DNA of 64,000 bases. Origin: Batkoa obscura (taxonomy: Eukaryota > Entomophthoromycota > Entomophthoromycetes > Entomophthorales > Batkoaceae). The position numbers and the translations under genes are program-made. The stretch covers positions 62,001 to 126,000 of the forward strand of contig JASVEC010000033.1 in the NCBI GenBank assembly GCA_030770535.1. The letters are read 5' to 3'. The first letter of the stretch is position 1. Each line of letters starts with the position of its first letter. Under the pieces are notes generated by a model, which saw nothing but the letters and a program-made list of their open reading frames with translations, did no database searches and was not told the origin of the DNA. This document shows positions 1 through 13,276 of this stretch, piece by piece.

Positions 1-40
1 ATGTATTTAGCCGCTCATTTTCTTCTGTTTTGGGATCCAT
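1..40 (-). CDS. N-terminus of an unidentified gene running off the left edge (partial)
   Basis: On the minus strand an ATG (complement of 38-40) opens a frame that stays open to the window edge and reads MDPKTEENERLNT. The first 40 bases are richer in GC than the AT-rich DNA that follows, which suggests coding sequence. Only 13 codons are visible, so no family can be named. It could also be a chance open stretch. Confidence 0.35.
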   Translation of the reverse strand, partial: MDPKTEENERLNT

Positions 41-1807
41 TTTCAATCGTACTCTTTTAGTTAACTTTATTGCCTTTTCCTTTTTTACTTCTTGTTTTTA
101 TAACTTTTGTTTTTTATATTGAAGAGATATTAAGAATAATATAAATAAATTTCCAAAGTTTTATTTTCTTTTTTGTAGATATAAAATCAAAAGATTAATT
201 TTTTGATTTTATTTTTTAAAATTATTTGATAACATAGATAAATCAAAAGCTTAAATAAATTTTTTATAATTCTTTAGAAACATTTTGAACTTTTAAACTT
301 CGAATATAATAAAATTAGACATGAGCTTTATTATTTTAAATTTTCGAGTTCCTAGCTTTTTTCCTCATAACAATATTAATTTAAAATAAAAAATGACAAT
401 TTTGGATTAAAATTTAAAAAGACTATTATTTTAAATGCTTTTTTAAATGAATTTAAAAAAACTAATTTGACAAAATCTTATTAAAAGAGTGCCCTTTCAG
501 TAACTACTATTCATTACTTATAAAGATTTGGTAGTAAGAAACAAAGGTTGAAGATAGATTCAAGTATGTGACCTCAAAAATAACTTGATGCACTTTCAAA
601 ACAATTTTGATATTTATATAATAAAGATAACTTATATAATAAATAATTCAGGTGCATTTTAAAAGCAAACTTATTAGCCTATTTTAGCTAAAGTTATTAA
701 CTTATCATTATCTTATTTGTTAGCCAAAATATAAAAAAATTAAATTTAAAATTTGGGGACATATTAAGAACTTTACTAAGAATTTTTCCGCTTAAATAGT
801 ACTTAAAGAAAGGAAAAAGTGATGAAACTGAAAAAAATACCCCATTTATAAAAATAAAACTGATAGAATATTTTAAAACTTTTTATATAATATTATAGCT
901 TATAAAGAATTACTAATATGTTATTATCAGCTTTTAAACTATATAAATATTTAAATAAAGGCTCAGATAAAAAACAAAGCTATCATCAAAAAGATATAGT
1001 CTGGTGTTATTATTATCTAGATTTTTATATTTTATGAAAGATAACAGGGCCTGTTATTAAATTGATTTATAAGGCCTCTTTTATAAGCTAATTTTTGTAG
1101 AGTTTTTTTTAAACAACCATAAGTTAAAGTATTTATGGGCTTTTTTATATTAAATAAAAGGAGGAAAAAGATCCTTATCTGTCTATATTTTTTTAATATT
1201 TCAAAATTCAACTCTTAAAACTTTAATTCTATATTATTCAATTTAGCAAAGTAAAAAATAAGATTAAGAACTTACCTCGCTAATATTAGTGAATAAAACT
1301 TTACTAAATCCTATTTGAATAAGATCTAGTATACTTAATAAATATTTCTAGTTAATTGCTCAATTACCAAAGGAGTATCATAATTAATTACCAGTAAAAT
1401 AGTCCAATTTCATATTATTTTGAAAGAATAAATTTTTAAAATCATGACTCATAACTTCTCGATTCTAATTACTTACTATTGTTTATTGTTAAAATATTAA
1501 ATATTTTAAACTATTAAATTCTCAACATAATAGTTTTTATCTCAAAATTCATATATTCGCTTATATAATACCAAAACACCTTAATTCTCAAGTCACGTTA
1601 TAGCTCATATTACATTCAAAGGATTGAAATAATAATCAGTAAAATTTAAAGCTACTAAATTAAGGAATTAGTTCTTCTCGATAAAAATTACAAAGATTTT
1701 AAATAAAACAAAACAAATTTTAATAATCTCTGTTTATTAACTTTTAATTCAAATTAAACACCACTTTATTTGAGATTTCTTCAATTTTTCAATAAAAAAG
1801 AAGTATC
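41..1807. other. Intergenic DNA, AT-rich
   Basis: About 1.8 kb with no supportable coding exon on either strand. It holds one copy of the short MITE-like repeat at 752-846. The last few hundred bases should contain the promoter of the amino-acid transporter at 1808. Confidence 0.6.
752..846 (+). repeat. MITE-like short repeat, copy 1
   Basis: Forward copy of a roughly 105-bp family. It has a GGGGACAT-like left end, the core TTCCGCTTAAATAG, the GGAAAAAGTGATGAA block and a terminal run of A followed by ACCCC. It is a diverged copy in the far upstream region of the amino-acid transporter. Confidence 0.6.
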
Positions 1808-3195
1808 ATGGTGTCTACAACAGTTGACAATGATTATGAACTAAGAGATACATTCTCTACTAATAATGTAAAAAAAGGTAAAAACTTTTGATAATTTCCT
1901 AACATTTCTTCCCTAACTCAAATTCCTTAGACATCGCCAATATATATAGTGACTCCAACAACAGCTTAACTCAAACCATTAAAGGAGAAGAAGGCTTTTC
2001 GCGTACTGGTTCGAGTTTTGGTGCTTATTTCAATGTAGTTTGCGTCGTTGCAGGTACTGGTACGTTGGGCATCCCCTATGCCTTAAAACAAGGGGGCTGG
2101 ATAGCCGTTTTATTCCTTGCTTTATCAGCTTGTATGTCCTTTTATACAGGGCGATTATTGATGGAATGTTTATATTGTAAAGAAGGTGAGAGATTACACT
2201 CATATCCAGAAATTGGGGAAGCATCGTTTGGAAAATGGGGTAAATTTATTGTACAAATATTTCATTATACAACACTCTTAGGAGTCTCTTGTTTGTATGT
2301 TATGTTAGTGGGTATCAATGTTTATCAATTAGCAGTGACGTATAATTATACCGAATTACCATTGGAAGTTTGGACGGCTATTGGTGGGGCAGTAATTATT
2401 ATTCCTTATATTTCATTAAAAACCTTAAAAGAAGTAGCTTGGCTATCTTCTTTTGGAGCTTTAGCTACCTTTGTTGTAGTTGTAGTATCTGTAGTAGCTG
2501 GTTTATTAGACTTAAAAAATCAAACTTTAAATGAAACACAGGTAGTCAATTGGCCTGAAATACCAGTATCGTTAGCTACAATTGCGTTTTCTTTTGGTGG
2601 TAATGTAGTTTATCCACATATTGAAGCTAGTATGAAAAAACCAAAAAATTGGACTAAGGTTCTAGGATTTTCAATGACCACAATTTTTTTATTTTATGCT
2701 TTAATTGGTATTGTTGGTTACTATGTTTATGGTATTCATGTACAATCGCCTATAATGAAATCATTACCAGCTGAATTGCCCAATACTATAGCCACTGCCA
2801 CTATAACTTTACATGTTATATTGGTTATACCAATAACATTATGTGCATTTTCATTGGAAGTTGAAAAACGATTCAATATTGATCGAGAACATTATAGTAA
2901 AATTAATGAATTTTTAATTCGTAGTGTAATAAGATTAGTGGCTTTAATCTCCTTATCATTAATTGCTATTTATGTACCTGATTTCCCATTTTTCATGTCA
3001 CTTTTGGGCGCTTTATCCAATTGTGCTGTTGTGTTTATTATTCCTATTATTTGTCATGTTAAATTATTTGGGTTTAAAGGACGACCTTATTGGGAATATC
3101 TTTGGATGTTGTTAGTATTGATTGTGGCTCTTGTAGGTTGTATTCTTGGCGCTTATTTAGCAATTGTAGACATTATTAATAAGTATACAAAATAA
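1808..3195 (+). CDS. Amino-acid transporter, AAAP/Aa_trans family (AVT-like, probably vacuolar)
   Basis: Two exons (1808-1877 and 1931-3195) give 444 aa. The join is in frame: phase 1, donor GGTAAAA, acceptor CCTTAG. The N-terminal 45 or so residues are hydrophilic (MVSTTVDNDYELRD). The family signature follows: SSFGAYFNVVCVVAGTGTLG, then IPYALKQGGW, the start of the first two helices of the Aa_trans fold. Around ten or eleven hydrophobic segments follow to the C-terminus, as is usual. Fungal relatives (Avt family) move neutral amino acids across the vacuolar membrane, usually driven by protons. Substrate and direction cannot be read from sequence. A TTG at 2065 lies inside exon 2 and is not the start. 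The gene converges with the SmgGDS-like gene, whose stop lies about 380 bp away. Confidence 0.88.
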
Positions 3196-3573
3196 GGCAT
3201 AAAAATTCAATAGTTGAAAGCAGGGGAGGGTAATGATTTATTAAAATAGTTAATAGAAAGTTATGTTTTGTTAATTTTTTTACTAAAATAATAAGACTGT
3301 TTTTGTTTTAATTTTTATTATTATATTGTTATCATTATAATTTGATTAGTTAGATAATAGTATCCTATTATTGTTGTTTATTTTTGAGCAATTTTAATTT
3401 ATTTAAAAATATTATATTCAACAATAAGAGCTTTGAATAATAATCAATAAACTAAAATAAGATTTTAAAAAAGAAAGAACTATATAAATTCTAATTTCAT
3501 TAATTAGTTTGTTAATTCATATCAATAAAAAACTCAACAAAAAATAAAAAAAAACTACTTAAAACAAAATTCA

Positions 3574-6156
3574 TTAAATAGCTAATTTATTTAACATACT
3601 TAAAACTTCCTCAGGAAACTCATCCAACTTTGTTTTTAATAAATCAATAAGTTTAATAAGTTTTTCTCTAACTGAAGGTGCATCTAAGAAAACAGTAATT
3701 AATATTTAAATTTAATATGTAATAATTTTTTAGTATCGACTTACTATTATCAACCACATGATGATAAATTTGAGTAATAAAACTCACTGCATTAAATCGC
3801 ATTTCTTTTTCATACGGTTTACTTTCTGCTAATACAATATCTTTTAAGGCATTATAAAAGGGTATTTTTTTATTAGCATCTGCTTCAGTTAATGTGTCTG
3901 CTTCTTCTTCATTATTGGTTTCTTTTTCTTCTTCACTTAAGGCTTTAATAATAGCTTGAACTATTGTATATATGTTAAAAAAATAATTGGATAAATAAAT
4001 GAATAATTTTACTATCACTATTATTTGATAAAACTAACACAGTTAATGCAATTAAACCTTCATTTTGTAAAACAATAAATTGAGTTTGTTTAACTAAATC
4101 AATAACAGCTTCCGTAGCTGAATTCTCTTTTAATAATTGACTGTATTTTTCTATTGGAAGTTCAATTAATTATTAAACAAAGCTTGAATTAAGTTACCAT
4201 AATTATCTTTTTTGTTACATATTGCTTTAATAACGTTAATTAATGCTCTTGTACCCTCACTACGTATTCCTGGATTATCTGTTTTGTCAATTGCTTTTTT
4301 TAACCTTACTATTGGTAATATTCCATTCATCGAATTTTTTTCATCACAAATAGCAAGGGCATTATGTTCTATAATTATTTTAATACAATATAACATAATA
4401 TAAATAATAATACCATTTCTATTAGATAGATGTTTTAGAACCCCAATTGTATTATATTGAAGCGGAGGAGCTGTAAATTTCTCCAGAAATGGAGCTATTA
4501 ATTTAATAAATGATAATTTTCCAATTGTTTCTTTATTTTCAGCTAAATTTCAATTAGTAAATGTAATTTAATATAATCTTAATAATTACCTGGTATACTT
4601 AAATTCTTTAATAATCCTACCATAGCATGTTGAATGGATAAATCTTGAGCAATTTCTAAAATTTTATAAATTTTTTCATGCAATTTACAAAATTCAACTG
4701 CTTTGATACTGTTTTCAGCTATAAAAAACTATTAACTGTTTTAAAGTTTTATTGAAATAAGAACCTACATGATCGAATTAAATTTCCTAATACAAGTGCT
4801 GAACAACTTTTTAATTGTAAATCTTCGTTTTGAGCTAACCATGAAAGCATATCTCCAATGAAATCTTCTTCATCAAACAATACCATATTTTTGTCTTATA
4901 AATAATCAAATTAATTAAATTAAAAAAACAGATTATTTTACCATGAGACGAAATTAATACAATAATTCTTTCAATAACTGTACATATATTTGTAAATTCT
5001 TTTTCATTATCTGAATACCTTTCTTTAATGTCATTTGCATTACGAATAAAGTTAATAATCTTTAAATAATTTTGGCTATCAACGAATTTAACTTGATAAT
5101 TTTCTATAAACTATTAGTCAATTAATAATAAAGCTATTAACTTTATACCGTTTTCAGTTAACATCAATTCCAATATTTCACAAGTATGTTCAAGAATCGA
5201 TACATCGTAAACCCCTGAATTTTTAATATAAAAATCAATAATATCAACAAGATGAATTAAATTATTATAATTTTGAGCAAATAATTTTGTTCCTTCGTCT
5301 AATAAAAATCGAATAAATGTATTTTTTTGACTTTAAAATTGTATACCTTCATCAAATAAGTTACTGAGTTGTCTAAGACCAAAATAAACTGCCATTTCAT
5401 TATTTTTTAAATTTAAAACGTTAACTGAATTCATTAACGCTGAGATACAATTTTCTTTTAACATAAATTGTCGCATTGGTGCTAACAAAAATAGATTAAA
5501 ACAATAATAAGGAAATAATAATAAAATCTACCATATCCCAAACTGATATTTAACAAACAACCAGTCATAAATTTCATAACATTTAAGTCTGGTTTTGAAT
5601 CTAAGTCTTTAATTATGTTGCTAACCACTCCAGTATCTAATAGTCTTTGTCTGGCCTCATCTTCAAAAAAACAATTAAACAGTATTAAAATACACTACAG
5701 TCAAATTACCATCATCAATAGCTAAGTTACCAATAGCTCTTAAAATTTGAATTTTAACATTAATTAACTCTTTTTGTTCTGGATTATCGAGCGTCTTTTC
5801 TTGAACTGCCAAATAAAACTGGGCTAAATTTTGAAATATTTCAAGGTTGTCTTGATGGATTAATTTTCGGATTTCCTCTGTATTATTTATTAAAAAGGAA
5901 AACAATCATGGGTTTTAATGCTTACCAGTCCTTGCATAGATTGATATTAATTCAAATAGTTTTGAACTTAAATCCAGGTCTTCTAAACTCAAAGAATCGA
6001 TCTGTTTAACTAAGGTTCTTCCTTTATTTGTGTATTGTTCTTTTGTTTCTTCAGCTAAAAACATTATGTATGTTGTTTTGAAATTCAATATTTAATATTA
6101 CCTGAAAAATCAGCTATTTCATTTACACTCTTGTTGACTTGTTCTGTGGTAATCAT
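3574..6156 (-). CDS. SmgGDS-like armadillo-repeat protein (Rap1 GTPase-GDP dissociation stimulator 1 type)
   Basis: A highly split minus-strand gene with roughly a dozen exons. It starts MITTEQVNKSVNEIADFSG (6156-6102) and continues at 6054-5926, 5877-5710, 5660 and onward to the final exon ending EVLSMLNKLAI at 3574. All joins checked keep frame. The conceptual product is an almost continuous series of armadillo repeats, for example IQILRAIGNLAIDDG, LKSCSALVLGNLIRS, IQHAMVGLLKNLSIP and YNTIGVLKHLSNRNG. A segment such as IRSEGTRALINVIKAIC lies near the end. This order matches SmgGDS/RAP1GDS1, which binds and chaperones prenylated small GTPases of the Rho and Rap class and acts as an unusual exchange factor. 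The family is common in animals and early-diverging fungi and, as far as I recall, missing from ascomycete yeasts. A generic armadillo protein is the alternative. Confidence 0.75.
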
Positions 6157-6688
6157 TTTTTTCAAAAGATAAAAATTTGATAGTTTAATGTCCCTATTTA
6201 AATAATTCGTTTTTAATTTACGTTAAATTCCATGATATTATATACTTAATATGTTAAGACACAAAAAGGAATATGAAGAGAGGTAAAAAAACTAGTATGA
6301 GATTGATTTTGAGATTTTTTCAAATCTATTATAAAATTATAAACAGTATCTATGTTGCTTTATATACTTAAATAATAGTAAAATAGAATTTCCTCAAGTG
6401 TAAAGTATCAACGATGCTTTTTAGCATAGCTAGAGTTATCCCAAAAGCTTAGAACTATACCAAAGTATAATATAAAACCATTGAATATACATAAGCTCTA
6501 ACCAGGAACATATTTTATACTATCATATACAATACCCGACAATTTATCGTTATCTACTATTTGATATTTATAAAATCTTTTCCACAGAAATTTGCAAATC
6601 AATAATTTAATTGTGCCACAAAAAAATGAAATGTAAAATGAATTCAACTTTTTAGTTATAGTAACCATAATAAAAGTCTAACTTAATA
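6157..6688. promoter_or_regulatory. Divergent promoter region
   Basis: About 530 bp between the start codons of the SmgGDS-like gene (minus) and the aftiphilin/Laa2-like gene (plus). No coding signal is seen. It must hold both promoters unless transcription starts within the genes. No specific element is convincing. Confidence 0.4.
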
Positions 6689-8401
6689 ATGGATCAGTTA
6701 GATGACTTTGGTACCAACTCTATGGATATAGAGGATAATAAACTATACAAGAAAAAAGACTTGAATCAGGAAATGACAGGTATAATAGATATAGAAAAAG
6801 AAAACGAAGGGCAGGTTGAGCAGGAAATTATTGAGTCAGATTCACAGAAAAGTATTGATAAAAGTAATCTGATCCCAGAAACAGATGGCACAAATGAATT
6901 TAAAGAAGGAATTTCAAAAGTTGAAAGGAGTTTAGATCTAATGGACTGTGAACAGGAAATTCAAGTAGATGAAATAAGTACAAATGAGGTTCAAAATGAC
7001 GATTGCTTTAAAGAATGTGAATTGTTAGAAACAAATACAAGCCAATTAGAATCAAATGGAGAAGAATTGAAAATACAAAGCAAAATTTTTAATCATAATG
7101 ATCTTGATATGTTAAATGATCTCAAACTGAAAGAAGTAGCAGTTCAGGTAAATTCAGCAAAAGAAAAAGATGTACTAGATCACATGTACAAAAAACAAAT
7201 AGTCCAAAGGGAAAATAATGCTACCGATCATAATAATTTTAATTCATTAGATGATTCTAAATTCGAGCAAGTAAGCACTCGGACAAACTCATTTGAAGAA
7301 AAGGAAATACTAGATGACACATATGGAAATCAAATAAAAAATAAAAAATTAGATTTTTCAGACAACAAAATATTAAATAATGACAAATTCGAAGATTTTA
7401 ACAGTTTTGGTAATTATATTTATATAATAATATTATAAAAATAATTAATAGTTTAGATGAAAATGAAACTTTCACAAACTTTGAAGACTTGAGTGAAACT
7501 TCGCATATTCAGAATAATTCAATAAACTCAGAGTTTTTCACAGATATAAAAACAGAAGGATTGTCTCTTCCCATAGTAAGTTGTCAATAATTTGATAACC
7601 TTAAATTTAATTTATTTTTAGGATGTTGTTAATTTTGGTGAAGAAGGTTGAACTCACAAATTTATAATTTTTTAATGTTTAATTTAAAAAGATGTTTTTA
7701 GATAAGGTTTTTCAAATATCTACCGAAGAAATTGTAAAGCAAGAATTTGGCTCATTGTTATGGTATTTTATTTTTATTCCTTTATGCTATTATATTGAAA
7801 TTATTAGCTATGATCTATGGCAAAGTTTAACACTGGAAGAAGATATAGGGGATGTTAGACTTAATAATAAAAATAGGCTAAAATGGAAACAATCAAATAT
7901 GAGAAGGCATTGTATGATGGCTTTAGGCGTTCCTTTTGATATTGATGAAGTTAGTTTATTAATTGTTACTTTTTTTATAAAAAATTAAATATATTATTAG
8001 GCACTTCCCAAACAGGTACCTTCAATAGATAAAATGGCAGCTAATGGGTATAAAAAGCAAGATATGGAAATAATAGCAAACAGACTCGATACAACTTTGT
8101 CTCTTTCTCTTTGTAATATACCTCAAGGTTAATTATTTTAAAATTAGATATAAAAAATTAAAATCGGATTTTAGATTCATTAAACAAATATTCCCACTCG
8201 GATCTTTACCAACTTTCAAAGTTGATTGATCAAACATTAGAGGAAGTCTCACTAAGTATAGAATATTGGAGATCTAAAGTTAGAGAATCAGAAGAAAGTG
8301 AAGTTATGTATGATCAAATGATAGCGAATTTAGTATCTCATACACATAAATCAAAACAATCTAATTTTTCTAATTCAACATTACCAATAACAAAAAATTA
8401 A
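6689..8401 (+). CDS. Acidic adaptor-accessory protein, aftiphilin/Laa2-like candidate
   Basis: Seven exons (6689-7409, 7457-7575, 7622-7646, 7702-7762, 7808-7949, 8001-8127, 8175-8401) join in frame to 473 aa. One exon is only 25 nt. The N-terminal 300 residues are acidic and disordered. They carry repeated short motifs of the gamma-ear (AP-1/GGA) binding type: DDFG, FEDFNSF, FTNFEDL and VNFGEE. The C-terminal part has a conserved-looking block: LKWKQSNMRRHCMMALGVPF, then DIDEALPKQVPSIDKM, then a helical tail. I recall this GVP-[VF]-[ND]-[LI]-DE-x-LP block from uncharacterised fungal proteins and from Laa2-type factors that help AP-1 on clathrin vesicles. The motif reading is direct; the role is inference. 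The protein could equally be an unassigned fungal-specific family. Confidence 0.55.
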
Positions 8402-9740
8402 ATGTTTATTAGTGTAAAAATAACCTTACATAATTGAATTATACAAAAGAAAGTACTAGAGGTTTTTAATATTCCTAGCTAATGATAGATAAAAGTAATT
8501 CTTATCATTCGGCCTCATCTCCTCTTTTATTTGTAAGATAAATTTATTAGTTGAATTCAAGTTTTGGTTTTACCTAATTTAATAAACTTTTAATTTGATA
8601 ACTTTATTTTAAAATATAAATTAAGATATACAAATCAGTTTATTATAAATGCGTTATAATTATTTGACATTTAGCTTAAACTCCTTCAATATTAATATTA
8701 ATAAATATAGTATATTTTATCACATTTATTACTAACGCTACATAATTTAATTTAACCTTGATTATTAAAATATCCGTTATATAAAATTTAATCAATATTT
8801 ATAAAATAAAGTTAATTGATGTTATACAGTTATAGAAATACATTGCCAATTTCATAAACATATTTAATATGTTGAACATAACATTAATACTTCAACTATA
8901 ACTTTTATGTCCTGACTACTGTTTGAATAGTTTTGAATTATTTTTAAAATAAGAATTTATTCGTCAAAATCTTTTAATCCATGTTCCAAGCATTTTAAAA
9001 ACTAAATGTCCATATACTTCTTTAATTAAACTATAAACAAAAGCTCATAAACAATATATAATCACTTTAATTGTATTGCATTTAGATAAATAAGTGCATA
9101 TATAATAAAGTTAAGACCATATGGCTGTTCCTTTGTTAAAACGCGCTATAACGTGTTTTATATTTAGAGTTAGGATTAAAAACAGCTGTAGATCATGGGA
9201 TAATAATTACATGCCGTTATTTTAAATTTGCTTAGCAATTCTTCATCTTTGCAAATAGATGCCCTTAAAACTAATATTTTTAACGGATGAATTGAAATTG
9301 AGTCAAGTTTTAAGTGTATTCTTAAGCACTAGTCAAATATTCTAATAAAAACAATCGAATGGCCCAAAAATCGCAGTCACTTGCTACTAAATGCTACGCA
9401 AAAATTCTATAACTAATTATATTTTATCCTTAAATGAAGTGATTTGATAAACAAATGACCCAATCAGGAAAGTTATGCTGAAAATTAAACAAAAAGGTGG
9501 TGAATAAGCATTCTAAACTATAGTGCTTTTTCTTTGATAAGTCCCTATCAAAGAAATCAAGTAAATTTATATTGTTTGATGCCTTTGTTGTCTTGAGCGT
9601 TACCATTAATAATAAACGCAAATACCAATTGTTATATTTACTCTTTTATGACCAAGACTATAGCCTAGGACTAAAGTTTTACTAACCTATATATATATTA
9701 AAACCAAAAAAAATTATTTAATTCTAATTGTTACAAAATA
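8402..9740. other. Intergenic DNA
   Basis: 1.3 kb of AT-rich sequence upstream of ATG13 with no supportable gene. It contains a 24-bp imperfect palindrome, TAAAACGCG...CGTGTTTTA, at 9137-9160. No MITE-like copy was seen. Confidence 0.5.
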
Positions 9741-12294
9741 ATGCATTCACATCGTTTATCCTCTTCCTCTTTTTCAGTTTCCCCTCCTCCTTCTCCACAA
9801 CCACAAGCAACAACAACAAGCAAAAGTAGTAGATCAGACCAGATTGTCCAGGTACTAAATTCAATATTTTTGCAATATACTTCTTACTTATCATCTCAAT
9901 AATATAGAGTTTTTATGGAAAAGCAGTTCAAATAATTCTCCAGTCAAGGATCAACTTACCTTTGATTTCTAAAGATAAAAATTTAAACAGTCAAGGAATA
10001 CATAGGAATATTAGAAAGCAAAATCGTTGGGTAATTTAAGCTAGTTAAAATAGCTTTTATAGAATTTGACTAATGAGAATAGTTTAATATAGAGACTGAG
10101 GAAGTTGAGGAATATCGCAATGAAACCAGGTACTGGAGGAATGCAAGTATATCTGAAGATCCTGCACCTCCGCTTTTTCTAGAAATATATATTGATACAT
10201 CTGAACTGACACCAAATCAAATCATAGTGCTTGTTGATGGAGATAAAAACAAGCATAAAATTGATTTAAGCAAGGGGGATAATGCTTTATACTTTAAAGG
10301 GTTATCTCCTAATAATTCAAAAAAAACCATCTTGCTTGAGTCGTGGAAAATTGAATTAGAGTAATATTTTTATCGGCTTATTTACAGCTTATTAACTTTT
10401 AAAGTAAAACCTCAAGGGATTGCGTATTGGAGCTTCCCACTATTTATAAATATGGGATTGCTTTTTTCCGTTCTCTTTATCTATATACCCGACTACTCCC
10501 ATGCTTTGAACTTTTCCAAAGATTGAAAAAAGTTAAGAGTAGTGGGATAAAGTTGGGCTACAGAATGACAGTTTCTAGTACATCTTCAGCTCATGAAATT
10601 GGCTTTGGTTGGTTATTTTAATTATTTGTTAGATTTATTTATTCCTTTAGATTCAGAGCATTTCTCCGAAGGATCAAATTTGAAAATTGGTACAAATAGT
10701 TTTGAACCCCTAATAACCCCCTTAGGGTAATACCTCAGTTTTATAGTATACCAACTAACTTTTTATTAGGAGCTTAAAGCTTTCTGTTACCTCACGTATA
10801 AATTGTAATTTTTATAAAGAGGATGGAGAAAAGCTTTTGAGTGCTAAATTTCAAGACCTTGATGCTAGAATAAGCAATATTAAAGAAGATTCATTTTCGC
10901 CTCAAAAAGTAAATAGCTTTTTTAAAATGCAGAAATTATACTAATTACTTTTAGGCTTTTACTCACCGGAGATTTTCTTCACATGGTGATATTTTAAATA
11001 AAAGCCCTTTAACATACAATCCTGAATCTTCTTTACAGCCTCAAATCGTCAAATCTCCAGACGATTTAGGTGACAGCCCAGTCTCGTCTTCGACAAGCGC
11101 CGATTCAAGCAATATAAACCGTTCATCGAATTCAGATATCCAAGTTAACAATCTTAAGCAAAAATTTAGTTCTAACAAAGATATTTTGTCAAAAAATTAC
11201 GATTCAAAATCTTTGCCAAGAGGTTCCTCTGGTAAAAATATTCCGATTTTTGCAAGTATGAGATCGTCCCCTCCTTCACATGTAACTTCAGCCCTCCGCC
11301 GCCCACCTTCACTTTCTTCCTTTTCTCCATTTAAGTCACCATCTCTTTCCTCCTCTCCTTCGCTCCACAACATATCACCGCCTTCGAAAAATAGCTCATT
11401 TGGGAATCGATCTGTAACATCATTAGAAAGAGGTATACATTTGAGCACAGCCAAAGCAACGCCTATTACTGTAAGGCCAAGCTCTCCGGCACCATCTAAA
11501 TTATCTTCTTCTTTTGGTCACCGCTTTGGATCAATTTCAGAGAATCCAAATAGCCAAGATTATGTACCATCACCATCTTCTTTATCACGACGTAACCTTT
11601 CGATCCGTAACTCTGGATTTTTTGAACGGAACTCAGCTTCATCTGGAGCAAATACTACGAATCTATCTGTAAGTCTTATTTTACAAATTGTAGACAATTT
11701 ATAACAATTTTAGTTTGATTCAAACAAATATATGAGTGATTTAAGTGCATTTATAAACTTTATATCTGACCCACCTCTCATAAATACATCCACTGAACGA
11801 GCTGAAAACGTAGTTTTAAAAAACCCAAAGGTACCTCTTATAAATCATATATTTCTACTTTTATTGACTGATTAAAGGAATTATTGGACGAGTTTAAAGT
11901 AATATCTTTAAATTTGAGTAAGTTAAGAGAAGAAATGGAAAATTATATATCAGCGTATAAAATAGAAGATGGATCATCTAGCTATAATGGTAATATTGTT
12001 AGTTCACCACTCTTACAAACCGGGTTTAAAGCTGAGGATCTAAATATAAGTCAACCACTTAAAATACCAAAATCTAGCTTATCTAAAGGTTTAACTAGTA
12101 CTCATAATAGTTTATCAATTCCAGTTAGCCCACGTTCTAAGCAAGGTTCTTCAGATCCCACTTCTTTCTCATTTCCAGAAGCCAGAATGCAAAAATCATC
12201 CCTTTTATCTCAAAAATTAAATAATCAGCAATCTAAAGAATCAACTGCTGTACAAGAAAAAATGATTGAGTCTAGTTTAAAAGGGGATTGGTGA
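9741..12294 (+). CDS. ATG13: Autophagy-related protein 13 (Atg1 kinase complex regulator)
   Basis: Nine exons (9741-9851, 9908-10030, 10083-10360, 10405-10607, 10651-10726, 10770-10908, 10955-11668, 11714-11830, 11878-12294) give 725 aa, with every join in frame. The N-terminal HORMA fold is recognisable. It reads SFYGKAVQIILQSRI, RWFNIETEEVEEYRN, PLFLEIYIDTSEL, TILLESWKIEL, then FRSLYLYTRLLPCFELFQRL and KLGYRMTVSS, which are hallmark Atg13 segments. After about residue 310 the protein is Ser/Pro-rich and disordered (SPPSHVTSALRRPPSLSSFS and similar). In the family this part is phosphorylated by TORC1 and binds Atg1 and Atg17. The function is scaffolding of the Atg1 complex at the phagophore assembly site when nutrients fall. 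The N-terminus adds a Ser/Pro/Gln/Thr-rich leader of about 35 aa before the HORMA core. Confidence 0.93.
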
Positions 12295-13276
12295 AATACT
12301 GAAAAGTAATACTAGCTATTTATAGTAGTTTTCAATTTAATTACAAATTATATGTATGATAGCTTTTACATTATTTAAATTTAATATTATTTATCAAATC
12401 TTAGTATCTTTGGTCCTGTGTTTTTTTTTTGATGTATTACATTGTTTTACAGGATCTAAATTTTATGAATTCTATTTACTTTATTTTATTAAAGGTAGGC
12501 TGATATATAAATTTTTACAAATTTTGTCTTAAATTTTTGTTTTGATTTATTTTTCAAACTTGAGAGATTTATTATATTATTATAAAGGTTGAGGATCTGA
12601 AAGTAGTTGCTACTTTGGGGAATGCAAAGTTAAATACCAAAGATTAAATAGAATATGTTGTTTCTTTACTTACTCATAAATTGATTTAAAATAATATACT
12701 AATGCCATTAGCACCTTATTCAATGAGTGGTTTTAGCAAAGGTAAATTATAAAATATAGATGATGTAATGATTATTATTTTAAAAAATACTTGGTAAGCC
12801 AAAAGTCAAGCATTAAGTTACGTAAAAATAAAAAAAGGGAAAGGGGTAAATACAAAAATTAATGGGCAAATAAATATAAATGAACTTTATAGACTAAACA
12901 CACAGCTTAAACAAGTATACAATGGTGATCTCCTAAGTTGTTGAAAATTGGACTTTATAAAACAGAAAAAATTAACCCAATTTTTTTTAGCAAAAAGCCA
13001 TCCCAAGCAAAAGGTTTCAAAAGGGAAAGTCTGTTAAAATGATGCCTTTTTAAAACAATAAAAATAAGAATATGAAACTTTGGCCTGATTTTTAAATATG
13101 TTTGAATATATGTTTATGTATGTTTTGATTTAGTAAAAAAACAAAAACGAAAAGTATCAGAGCTAATTATTATTCTACTATAAACAATTTTAAATTAAAT
13201 ATTCAGAGTTCAATCTTTAGTTGAATTAACCTAAATTTTATAAGTTTTAAATCTTTACTAAAATAAATAACTAGTA

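Noticed and set aside
2065-2067. TTG at 2065 as the start of the amino-acid transporter
   Set aside because: A proper ATG at 1808 in an upstream exon adds the hydrophilic N-terminus and the first family block in frame.
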